DNA from: Flammulina velutipes
Taxonomy: Eukaryota > Basidiomycota > Agaricomycetes > Agaricales > Physalacriaceae
NCBI GenBank assembly: GCA_011800155.1
Contig: CM022372.1
Location: 1,736,001 to 1,800,000, forward strand
DNA: 64,000 nt
Direction of reading: 5' to 3'
Shown here: positions 10,764-19,713 of the stretch, piece by piece
Numbering within the stretch: the first letter of the stretch is position 1
Layout: each line of letters opens with the position of its first letter
Translations under genes and position numbers: made by a program
Notes under the pieces: model-generated
Told to the model about the DNA's origin: nothing
The model's input: only the letters and a program-made list of their open reading frames with translations
Databases searched by the model: none

Positions 10764-11994
10764 AGTAACGTCGGCACAGTAAAAGCGACCGCGGGAGCGG
10801 GAATATACTTCGGACCTAGAGACAGAAGAAATCGGAGTATCAGGGTCCCAAAGACCTTCAATCAAACTAACCAGGTAGCTGAGCTCTTAGCAGCAAAAGA
10901 GGCAATTGAGCTCATCCCGAAGGGCGTCGATGTGAAAATCGTAACCGACTCGATGTATGTCATAGACTCACTGACAACTCTTCTACCTAAAATCGAAGAA
11001 GATGGCTATATGTTAGCGGAGAACAGAAATCTAATAGAACTCACCGTAGCATTGATTAGACAACGATCTGGAAATACGTTCTTCGAATGGGTTAAAGGCC
11101 ACTCGGGGGTGGAGGGAAACGAAGAAGCAGATAAACTAGCAGCAAAGGGAAGCGAGAAAACACCAGCCCCATTGAGGAACATGAAGATCCCGCCTGCGCT
11201 GAGAGTCGATGGCGCAAAAGTCAATAAGCTGACGCAGGCAAAAGCCTATAAACTCATTAGAACCCAGAAAATGGCAACACAGACATACCAAGAGTCACTA
11301 AACAGATCAGCGACGACACAACATGGAGTTAGCGTGCGCAGCGGCAGGAGAAAGCTCAGAAGTCGATCCGACGCCAAAACATATATGGAAATCCCTCAGA
11401 TCAAAAGATATATCAAGAAGCGGCAGATATTTCCTATGGATGCTCATGCATGATGGATACAAGGTTGGAAGATACTGGGAACGTACGAGAAACCTCCAAG
11501 ACAGAGCAGAATGCACAAGCTGTGGTACGAGGGAAGATATGAAACATATCCTGACGGAGTGTGAGATCCCGGGCCAGAAAGAGATATGGGAACTCACATC
11601 CAAAGCTTGGAGAAAGAAGACCGGTGCCGAATTAAATATCACGATAGGTGACATCCTAGCCTGTGGCGCCGTCAATGTCGCCGAAGGGAGAGGTAGAAGT
11701 CGTCTGCGTAGGATTCTGATAGCGGAATCAGCACACCTGATATGGAAAGTACGGAACGCTAGAGTAATCGACGGAAAGGACGCAGCGTCAAAAAGAGAAG
11801 TCGAAAATAGATGGCTCTTCGTAATGAACGGGCGCCTAGAGATGGACCGAGTACTGACTAATAAAGCCAAATACGGGTCAAAAGCGCTAAAGAAACCACT
11901 CGTACTCCAAACTTGGAGCGGGATACTAAAAGACGAGGACATATTACCAGAGGATTGGATTGGAGAGAAGGGGGTTTTAGTGGGTATAACCTAG
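10764..11994 (+). pseudogene. Retroelement ORF2 C-terminal part: RNase H and zinc knuckle
   Basis: The first frame (to about 11320) encodes a type I RNase H: AGAGIYFGPRDR with the first catalytic Asp position altered, LLAAKEAIELI (Glu), IVTDSMYVIDSL (Asp), and KGHSGVEGNEEADKLA (His and Asp). A +1 frameshift near 11320 moves to the second frame: DISRSGRYFLWMLMHDGYKV and a CCHC knuckle CTSCGTREDMKHILTEC, the zf-RVT module found at the end of many fungal LINEs. It ends with EDWIGEKGVLVGIT. The 5' truncation and the frameshift make it non-functional. Confidence 0.8.
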
Positions 11995-12209
11995 AGAGTT
12001 GACGCCGGTCGACGATGATGGTATCGCATGCGATGCCGGAGTTGACCGAGGCAAATCAGTCCCACACGAAGGCCGAGATTGGCGACAGTGCATTATGCAT
12101 TTCCTCCTTGATTCGAACTCTCGATCCTATGGCGTGGTTCAAAACCCATGCTACTCTAACGGGCTTAAATCGTTAACGTTGTTTTCGATTGAAGCTACTA
12201 AACGTTCAT

Positions 12210-12228
12210 CAAAAAAGAAAAAAAAGAA
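12210..12228 (+). other. A-rich tail of the retroelement
   Basis: A run composed of A with a few G residues directly before the right target-site duplication, the expected 3' end of a LINE-type insertion. Confidence 0.7.
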
Positions 12229-12242
12229 AAAATTACCGCGGC
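12229..12242 (+). repeat. Target-site duplication, right
   Basis: Exact 14-bp partner of 10750-10763 (AAAATTACCGCGGC). Some leading A residues may belong to the tail, so the true duplication could be a few bases shorter. Confidence 0.8.
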
Positions 12243-12550
12243 TACCGGGCCGTATGTCCGCACGCCACAAATAGATGTACTTAACTTACCTTTTTCCGTA
12301 TATTGATATACTATGGAAGGGAAAATATGGGATATATCCGATAGAATATTAGAGTCGTGGTAGATCTGCCCCGTGGGCCGACGTCGCTATGCTTGTGTAT
12401 TGAACACTTGTAAGTTGTTAGGATTCCTGTTGAGCTCTATAATGATATGTCCCTCAGAAAGCATAGGCCGATAAAAAGAACAGACTGTCTTGCTTGATCA
12501 CGGATAATGACGCCACACTTCGTTGACATTGAATCAGGCATATTGTATGG
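12243..12550. other. Junction between the two tandem block copies
   Basis: About 300 bases holding the remaining leader of the left ADE1 copy (CTACCGGGCCG onward), then unique sequence, then the start of homology to the 3' flank of the secreted gene near 12484. No gene seen. Confidence 0.4.
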
Positions 12551-13449
12551 TTAATCTACCTGCTCATCCAATCCAGAGTCACTTGGGTTGTAGCATGGAA
12601 TTCCTTTATGGCCCAATTTTTCAAGCCTTACCTGGATTCTGTACGGAGTGTATCTTTCGTTCAGATTCTCTTCTGCAAGATCCAAAGCTTGCTTCTTTTG
12701 AAGCTCCTTGATATTCTCCGGCTTTCCCTTCAAGTCCGTAATGAATCGAGGGTCCAAATCACAAAAAGAGGCCTCCGTTAGGTCTTTATTCAAAAAGGCA
12801 TTGTCGCTCAAATCCGTCAAACTAGGCCGAGTCAGAACAAAGATCTTAGAACTGGTGAGCGTAAGCACGTACACTTTCTCTTTTGTGTCTGCGATTTTAG
12901 ACACTTCCAACATGATCGTCTTCTTGGCTTGGGCGACTTTGTCGTCAAGTTTGTCTTTCCAGTCTGGATGCTCCGCAACCCACTGATGAAGTTGTTTCTT
13001 TACGTCGCCTGGCTTGGGATAATCGGTTTGGATGTCCTTTAACATAATGCCTGATTTCCCGTCATCATCAAGCCATTGGTCAAACTATAGTCGCGAGAGC
13101 TTGTCAGGTTTATTGAACAAGGAATGAATGATGCTTACATACCTCTTTAGCATTTTCCACTTCGCCACTGAAGCGTTCCGTGGAATGGAGAAACTTTAGA
13201 ACAGCGTTCGAATTGTCTGGGCCATAGCCTTCGACCAGACAATAGGCCTTGGAAAATACGCCCGGAAAATCCACTGGGATACATTGGATATCCTGGCCTT
13301 TAAACTCAACCGTTTCAGGCTTGTGAAGTGGGCTACAGAAACGTCAAAATGAAGGTGAGCGATACTAGGTAGAGGACTTGCCTAGATGTACAAAGTGTGA
13401 CAAAGAGTACGAGCCCCACGGTCGACAGACGAGATGGCAGGGAAAACAT
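12551..13449 (-). CDS. Secreted orphan protein, paralog B
   Basis: Predicted secreted protein with signal peptide MFSLPSRLSTVGLVLFVTLC, then PLHKPETVEFKGQDIQC, KAYCLVEGYGPDNSNAVLKF, QWLDDDGKSGIMLKDIQTDY, and a charged helical C-terminus through FCDLDPRFITDLKGKP to a DEQVD end. The first intron again has a gcaagt (GC-AG) donor at the same place as paralog A. A 51-nt intron after ADTKEKV is frame-neutral and stop-free, so the raw frame reads through it and adds about 17 false residues. Paralog A splices at the same point. Function unknown; no family recognised. Confidence 0.7.
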
Positions 13450-13934
13450 GTGGCGCGACGAGAGGTTGAACAAGTGGAAGTGAGATAGAACCAGCTATCT
13501 CGAAGGGTGAATTTGGAATCGACGTTCTATTTTATACGGAGTCCATCTCGACGATCGTTGACGATATATAGCTATCGCAACTGTAGCGAACGGTGACACC
13601 ATGTATCGTTTGCCGAGATGCTAACAAGGCGCTCACGAATATATGTCGATCCTGACGGCTGTTGTACCGGATGCCGTGGTGGGCTGTAATTCAATTGTTA
13701 CGATTAACTCCTCAAGAAGTAGGCCTCGTATGTCGGTGCTTAGTGGTCTCTGGTATTAGCAACTGTGATACACAGAAAGGGCTGACGGATCCCTACGTAG
13801 GCCAACGACAATCGTGGCGAGGCTCTCGCGATAAACGCCCCAAAATGCACCGGCCATATCCCTTCTCAATGAGTGTATTCCTGTGCTGCCACGGGCCATT
13901 GAGACTCCTGTGGCATTGCCATACGTATCCATCA
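13450..13934. other. Spacer between secreted paralog B and ADE1
   Basis: About 485 bases containing the promoter of paralog B and the 3' flank of ADE1. Loosely similar to 9766-10349. A short + strand open frame at 13662 has no support. Confidence 0.4.
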
Positions 13935-14994
13935 TCAGCCGATTAATACATCAACAACGTCTGAGTATCGCTGTCCTGTTCCTTGAACGACATCGTCAGC
14001 AATCGTCCATCCTGTGCCATCTACACCTTTCTCCAACCCTTTCTTGAATCCAGATCGCACTAGCCAATCCCGCAGATACTGTTTGTCGAAACTCGGCGGG
14101 GTTACACCAAGCTGATGCCCGTCTAGAGGCCAATAACGAGATGAGTCCGGGGTCAAGAGCTCGTCGATGAGGATGAGTTCGTCTCCGATGAGCCCAAACT
14201 CGAATTTGGTATCCGCAAGGATGATCCCCTTGGACAGTGCGTATGTGGCAGCTTCGGAGTAGAGTTTGAGGGCTGCCTCTGATATTTTGGCATAGAGGGT
14301 TTCGCCGATGAGTGCAGATGCTATGAAGCAGATGCGTTCAATCCCTCTCGTACCTAGGTAGCAAGAGGAAGATCACCCACCTTTTTCTGGTGAGATATTT
14401 TCATCGTGCGCGCCCTGGTCAGCTTTGGTGGACGGCGTAAATATTGGCTCGGAGAATTTCTGAGATTCCTGCATGCCTGCGGGCACCGGAATTCCATGTA
14501 CTGTCCCAGACGTTCTGTATTCGGACCATGCGGAACCTGATGGCCCATTCGTTCAAGTTCACGTACGCTGTCATTGCTAGTGGGCTCACCAGTCAGATAT
14601 CCCCGAACGATGGCCTCAAGAGGGACGACCTTAGCCTTCTTCACGAGCATGGCGCGTCCGTCGAGTTGTTCCTTGTACGCTCTTACCTCCTCGGGCATTT
14701 GATCAACGTCGGCCGTTACAAAATGGTTCGGGATGATGTGTGCGAGTTTCGAGAACCAGAAAAGAGATATCTTGGTGAGGAGTTTGCCCTTATCTGGGAT
14801 ACCCTGTAGATGGGTTGGACGGGCCCCTGGAAAACTCAAGGACGAACGTTGTTGAGAATAACATCGTAGGCCGATATCCTGTCCGTGGCGACAAAGAGTA
14901 GATGTTCGGGAGACGATGTGCTGTAGATATCCCGTACTTTGCCTTTTGAAACGAGAGTAAGATCAGCAAAGTTTGTTTGAGTCAAAGCGGTCAT
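13935..14994 (-). CDS. ADE1: SAICAR synthetase (phosphoribosylaminoimidazole-succinocarboxamide synthase)
   Basis: Condenses CAIR and aspartate to SAICAR in purine synthesis. Landmarks in order: [66 protein letters not shown] joined across an intron to [46 protein letters not shown], and [15 protein letters not shown] followed by [14 protein letters not shown]. It ends [12 protein letters not shown]. At least four exons. Length (about 300 residues) and all motifs are normal, so this is the working copy. A decayed duplicate lies at 10350-10709. Confidence 0.92.
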
Positions 14995-15480
14995 TGTGAG
15001 GGTGTCGAATGAAGAAGATGGACAGGAGATCGGTTGAAGAAATTCACAACGGCTACCGGGCCGCATGTCCGCACTTACGCCACACTTATGAGTAAATATG
15101 TGAAGGAAAATAGGTGTTCCATTAGCCAACCTCTCTTTCGATTAAACACGAAATCGTATAGAATGTAGGTATATCGGACGTAACGACTTTGTACCTCACG
15201 ACGATCCGATATTCCCTTTCGCCAGCATTCAAACGGAAATGGATTTGTGAGACTATCCTGTGGCGGTAGAAAATAATTCTGCTACTGCGAAGTTGGGTTT
15301 TCGACGCGTCGCTGAACGGTAAGGTCGTCGTAGTAGCCCAGCTGCGTTGTAGACATTGATAGATCCATTAGATCACATCGTGTACTTTGTTCGCGAAGAT
15401 TGCACGGAATATGGCTGTAACGTATGCAACTGACGAAGCTATCTATACACAAGTACAAAATACACCAAAGCTTGAGACTG
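14995..15480. other. ADE1 leader and unique spacer
   Basis: About 485 bases: the ADE1 leader (CTACCGGGCCG near 15052 marks the end of the duplicated block), then sequence with no recognised gene up to the EAF6 stop. Confidence 0.4.
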
Positions 15481-16115
15481 TCATTCCTCCTCCGTAGTCA
15501 TGCGTGCGCGCTTTCTGGGCCGGCCAGTGGTAGGTGCAGCGACAACGGATTCTTCATCGTTATCAGTGGTGACCGCGCGCTCTTTATTTCTCCTCCGCCG
15601 TGAATATTCTCTATCGCGTATGAGTTTGTTCTCGTGAGATGTGGTTGGTCTGAGGGTAACAGTCCCTGGCCCGGAACTATGCTTCATGGAATCGGTATCG
15701 TCGTCTCCCTCGCCGGTCATCTCTAGCGACTAGTTTGCGTTTAGTAGTTTGTATATATAAGAACGACGCGGTAACGCACCCTTTGGATAGTGATACTGCT
15801 GTTGGAAAAGACTCTATCGTAGTCGGGCACTTCGTACTTGCGACGCGTCGTGGTCTGGTTCTTGAGAAAGTTTTCGAATCCAGAAACGATGTTCCCGCCG
15901 TTATTGCCCATTGTTTCTTGGAGATACTGTCCTTCTAGTTTATATATCTCGCTTTCTAGCGCTGCCTATCAGTGGTGAGAAATGCAACGCGTTATGAAGC
16001 AGAAGCGTACCAGCTGCTTGTCTGAATTCCGTTTCTTTGGAATGGCCATCATGAGTTCCCTCTTAATTTGCTCATACTTTGTCTTCTCGTCGATGGGAGC
16101 TGCGTCGGTGGCCAT
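15481..16115 (-). CDS. EAF6: EAF6, NuA4 histone acetyltransferase subunit
   Basis: Small coiled-coil subunit of NuA4-type histone acetyltransferase complexes. The Eaf6 core is clear: KYEQIKRELMMAIPKKRNSD, KQL joined over an intron to AALESEIYKLEGQYLQE, then NNGGNIVSGFENFLKNQTTT and RRKYEVPDYDRVFSNSSITI. The fungal C-terminal tail is basic and disordered (EYSRRRRNKERAV, GRPRKRARM), a likely nuclear signal. Three exons. The ATG at 16115 is followed by the MATDAAPIDEKT start typical of the family. It shares a 97-bp divergent promoter with RPT5. Confidence 0.85.
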
Positions 16116-16212
16116 GAAGAGAGAGGCGATCAATGTTTGGCTGTGCTTGGCTGGAACATGTCCTGTACGCGTCACTAGTCGCGTTCGCTGACCTTGTACT
16201 GCTACTCTCACC
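16116..16212. promoter_or_regulatory. Bidirectional promoter, EAF6 / RPT5
   Basis: 97 bases between divergent start codons of a histone acetyltransferase subunit and a proteasome ATPase. No TATA box is apparent. Confidence 0.5.
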
Positions 16213-17783
16213 ATGTCTTCTGCGCCTCCACCAAGCAATCCGCCTTCGGGAAATCCAGAAAAACAGCCAGAGCAAGTCTCGCAGGAGTCGGCAGCAGCGT
16301 CAACAGAGGATGCGTTAATGGATACGACACCCGTCGAGGAGACATGGGAGGACATACCAGAAGAGATAATCTCGCTGAGCACCGACGAGATCCTCACAAG
16401 AATACGACTGATCGACAACGATATCAAAGTGCGCATTTCGCCCTCGTTCGACGCGGCCCAGAGCTTACTCATTCCATAGGTTATGCGTTCAGAAACTCTA
16501 CGGCTACAACACGAACAGACAGTCATGAAGGAGAAGATTCGGGATAACGGCGAGAAGATTAAGCAGAACAAAGTCCTGCCATATCTTGTTGGAAATGTCG
16601 TGGAGGTATGTGGCGCCTTACGCTCGCCGACTTGTCTAACGCAATCCCAGATCTTGGACGTCGATCCAGAGGGTGAAGAAGATGGTGCCAACCAAGACCT
16701 GGACTCTATGCGCAAGGGCAAATGCGCCGTCATCAAAACATCTACGCGCCAGACCGTCTTTCTCCCTCTCATAGGTCTAGTCCCAGCAGAAGAACTCGAA
16801 CCCGGCGACCTCGTCGGTGTGAACAAAGACTCGTATCTCGTTCTCGACAAGTTACCCGCAGAATTCGACTCTCGCGTCAAAGCTATGGAGGTCGACGAGC
16901 GGCCTACGGAGACTTACACCGACATTGGTGGCCTAGAGAAACAGATTGAAGAACTGATGGAGGCCATCGTATTACCCATGGAGCATGCAGACAAGTTCAA
17001 GACACTTGGTATCAAACCTCCCAAGGGATGCTTGATGTACGGACCCCCTGGTACCGGAAAGACTCTGCTGGCGCGAGCGTGTGCGGCGCAGACCAATGCG
17101 TGTTACTTGAAGCTTGCTGGCCCTTCGCTCGTGCAGATGTTCATCGGTGATGGCGCTAAATTGGTCCGCGACGCATTTGCATTGGCAAAACAGAAGGCAC
17201 CTGCTATCATCTTCATTGATGAGTTGGACGCTATTGGGACGAAACGTTTCGATTCAGATAAGAGTGGTGATCGCGAGGTGCAGCGGACGATGTTGGAGTT
17301 ATTGAATCAGCTGGACGGCTTCAGTAGTGACGAGCGAATCAAGGTATGTTACGTGCTCTATCGGAGTAGAACAACTACTAACATTTTTCTATAGGTCATC
17401 GCTGCTACAAATCGTATCGATATTTTGGACCCCGCACTTTTACGTTCTGGTCGTCTCGATCGTAAGATTGAGTTCCCGTTACCAAACGAGACTGCTCGTG
17501 CACGTATTTTGGAGATCCACTCGCGGAAGATGACCCTTTCATCGGACGTGAACTTTGACGAGCTTGCAAGGAGTACGGACGAGTTCAACGCCGCGCAGTT
17601 GAAGGCGGTATGTGTTGAGGCTGGTATGATCGCACTAAGGGAGGGTGCCACGAAGCTTGGACATGAGCACTTCTTGAGCGGTATTTCTGAAGGTGAGGCT
17701 GCTTGTCCCTCTGTGCAGGCGCTGTTTTCTGACCCTTTACAGTCCAAAGTAAGAAGAAGAATGACCTTATGTACTTTGCGTAG
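16213..17783 (+). CDS. RPT5: 26S proteasome regulatory ATPase Rpt5 (subunit 6A)
   Basis: AAA+ ATPase of the 19S base ring that unfolds substrates for the 20S core. Features in order: acidic N-terminus, coiled coil ([20 protein letters not shown]), OB-fold with [23 protein letters not shown] linker [16 protein letters not shown], Walker A GPPGTGKT, Walker [12 protein letters not shown], second region of homology [20 protein letters not shown], and the C-terminal helical domain. Splicing the last short intron gives the end [11 protein letters not shown], a variant of the HbYX tail that docks in the 20S alpha ring, with Phe where Tyr is usual. About five exons. Confidence 0.95.
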
Positions 17784-17885
17784 ACGTTTATTATATTTCT
17801 CGACTTTATTTCTGTCACATGAATACTTGAAAGTGCCGAAACGGCGATAAGCGTCACTTGCTTTCTTACCATGACCTAAACGCCT

Positions 17886-18669
17886 ATGACTTTCTCGACT
17901 CATACAACTGGTTCTGGTGCGACAATAACTCTTCAAATCCGTGTTGTCTGATTGTCGAAGTGTAGGCTTCTTGCTGCCGTCCATCCACTCTGCGCCGCCG
18001 TTCTTCACGTCTGTCCTAAAGCCACGCAATAGAAATCCATCTGACTGGGCATTTAGACAGCAACCGAATGCCACTACACTTGCGTCGCTCACTGACCAAT
18101 GGATCAAGCTAATCTTGGCTTACGCTCGCCATCGCAAACTCTTTTATCTGCGAGTAGAGGATGCAGAGACGTCAGGAAATGACTGGGACGAGGTCTTGAA
18201 GAATGAGCGGATAAATCGTTCGTGCCTTTCTGTCCGTCTTCTTCTCATCCCTCACATCCAAGACGAGCAGGAAAGGTCCTCCCCCAGTATCTGGAGCATA
18301 TTTTGTCGGTCATGGTATCCAAGAACCTCGCCGCGTACGAGCCAGCAAAGCAGACCCGCGCCGTGCTGCTGTACTGGCGATTACCGGAGGAATGGGCGGA
18401 TACGCTGCATGAATGGGTGGGTTGTTTTTTGTTGTTCTATTGGGTTGTATGCTCATTATGGCTGTGATCAGGCGACGTCGACGGGGCACCTCAACACCAT
18501 AATGACTTTCTACGAGATCACGGATCCGCCTATAGAGTCCGCTCTGACGGATATTCCTATTCCCCTTTTGCGAAGGGCTATCGCTGTGCTCATCAAGACC
18601 AATCTCGCGCAGTTGATCGCTGTGGCGGATGGTGAAGGTGTTCGATTCTTTCCTCCCACCGGGAAGTAA
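17886..18669 (+). CDS. VPS25: VPS25, ESCRT-II subunit
   Basis: Winged-helix subunit of ESCRT-II, which links ESCRT-I to ESCRT-III in multivesicular body sorting. The first exon (MTFSTHTTG) joins GFLLPSIHSAPPFFT. A frame-neutral intron then leads to QQPNATTLASLTDQWIKLIL, YARHRKLFYLRVEDAE, NDWDEVLKNERINR, SVMVSKNLAAYEPAKQTRAV, LLYWRLPEEWADTLHEW and the C-terminal helix LLRRAIAVLIKTNLAQLIAV ending FFPPTGK. The ATG at 17886 gives the family N-terminus; the longer open frame from 17941 starts inside an intron. About five exons. Confidence 0.9.
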
Positions 18670-18989
18670 TTGACATTTCGATGTAATAAATTAAAACAGG
18701 ATGAGAAAGATGTTATTTTTTTCGAAGTGTTTTAGTAGTGTGGCGTACCTATGGACGTTCGGTCATCTGATCTATACGAGCCATTCCTCATACTAGAGAG
18801 AAGCTTTCATCAATATCCTCGTATTAGACATAAGCATTATTTAGTATTTGGCATGTCCAAACTCTCACAGCCATCGATTGTTTCAAAGATGTTTCTCAGC
18901 TTTCAAGTGCCAGATGTGTGCGAATTAACGATTAATTTTCAAGTTAAGACTATAAAGTAAGGAGCAGAAGATAGACTGGTACTCGGAAA
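18670..18989. other. Intergenic, AT-rich
   Basis: About 320 bases downstream of VPS25, up to the left edge of the dispersed duplication. Nothing recognised. Confidence 0.4.
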
Positions 18990-19284
18990 GATTAACTACA
19001 AGGGATTACTATAAGGCAGGCTATTATGAAGGACTATAAAGCGAGAAACTAGAGATAAAGAGATAAATATATCGATAGCGTTCATCGAGAAGAAAGAATA
19101 TCAAGGCAAAGACAGCGTCGAGAACCAGAACACAAGTCCGGGGCAAAAGCAACTTCACAGATAAATGTCCATCGTCCGGGGGTATAAAGCAAAGCACACG
19201 AGGGTATAGGTGGTGGCTGGCCTGCAGGCGAGATGATATCAGATCCGAACTTCGATTCCAAAATGACGTTCGTCGTCGACAACA

Positions 19285-19321
19285 CCACTACCGGGCTATT
19301 GACTTGCCAGCCCAGTAGTGG
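19285..19321. other. Inverted repeat (13-nt arms), copy 1
   Basis: Arms CCACTACCGGGCT and AGCCCAGTAGTGG pair at 12 of 13 positions around an 11-nt loop. The same hairpin is at 45815-45851, unchanged. Confidence 0.7.
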
Positions 19322-19368
19322 CTCACGGGGGGCTTGGCTGGCAGTGGCTTAGGACCGCCCGGAGGACC

Positions 19369-19393
19369 GCCCAGTCCCAGCGAAGGACTGGGC
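19369..19393. other. Perfect 9-bp hairpin, copy 1
   Basis: GCCCAGTCC and GGACTGGGC form a perfect 9-bp stem around a 7-nt loop (CAGCGAA). A direct repeat of GGACCGCCC lies just before it. Repeated exactly at 45899-45923. Confidence 0.7.
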
Positions 19394-19713
19394 TGATAAC
19401 CGGGCTAGGTCTGCACAGAGCACGAGACGTCGACTTGAGGGTGGGTCCCGCAGGGCGATAACTGTTACTTCAGAATCGCCCCTACGGGATTGGCTCCACC
19501 AGTCGCGTAAGTCTGCCCCCCTTCGAAACTTGAGCGTTCCATGCGGAAATCGGAGCGGAAGGACCAGATAGTCAGGCGGCAGGACATGTTAGTACGGTGT
19601 GTGCGATGATGGTCTGAAAGTCTATCGTCAGCGTTGAAGGGAGTAAGGTCGAGGGGGCTTACCAGTTGCCAGACTCGGAACACGTCAAAAAGAAGTTGCG
19701 ATTAATCCCATCG

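Larger units (their letters stand above)
10764..12228 (+). mobile_element. 5'-truncated LINE-type retroelement fragment
   Basis: A 1.46-kb insertion bounded by a 14-bp direct repeat and ending in an A-rich tail (12210-12228), the hallmarks of target-primed reverse transcription. Only the 3' portion of the element is present: an RNase H domain followed by a C-terminal zinc-knuckle region. There is no reverse transcriptase or endonuclease, so it is a dead-on-arrival copy. It inserted in the leader of the decayed ADE1 copy. Confidence 0.8.
8786..12290. repeat. Tandem duplication, left copy (with retroelement insertion)
   Basis: Left copy of a two-gene block (secreted orphan protein plus ADE1, both on the minus strand). 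It matches the right copy at 12484-15085 in the same order and orientation. Homology starts at the 3' flank (GATGACGCCACA at 8806 versus ATGACGCCACAC at 12508) and ends in the ADE1 leader at CTACCGGGCCG. A retroelement at 10764-12228 and deletions inside ADE1 distinguish this copy. Edges are approximate. Confidence 0.75.
12484..15085. repeat. Tandem duplication, right copy
   Basis: Right copy of the [secreted protein + ADE1] block. Here both genes are intact. Collinear with 8786-12290 apart from the retroelement and the deletions in the left copy. Confidence 0.75.
19131..19546. other. 416-bp near-invariant stretch, copy 1
   Basis: Differs from 45661-46076 at one position only (G at 19395, A at 45925), while sequence on both sides, including the coding region, has diverged several percent. 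It is GC-rich and holds two strong inverted repeats. Minus-strand frames are partly open (for example a frame containing NVILESKFGSD), but no start, family or exon structure is convincing. Could be a 3' end, a structured RNA or a recent conversion tract. Confidence 0.6.

Noticed and set aside
15969..16880. 303-codon open frame on the minus strand
   Set aside because: Its left end is the first EAF6 exon read past its splice site. The rest lies antisense to RPT5 exons and has no family resemblance.
17358..18107. 249-codon minus-strand frame
   Set aside because: Opposite the RPT5 and VPS25 exons, both firmly identified; composition is not protein-like.
19082..19288. Minus-strand open frame present in both copies of the duplication
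   Set aside because: Conserved only because the DNA is nearly identical. No start context, no family and no matching exons, so not called as a gene, though the stretch itself is flagged.
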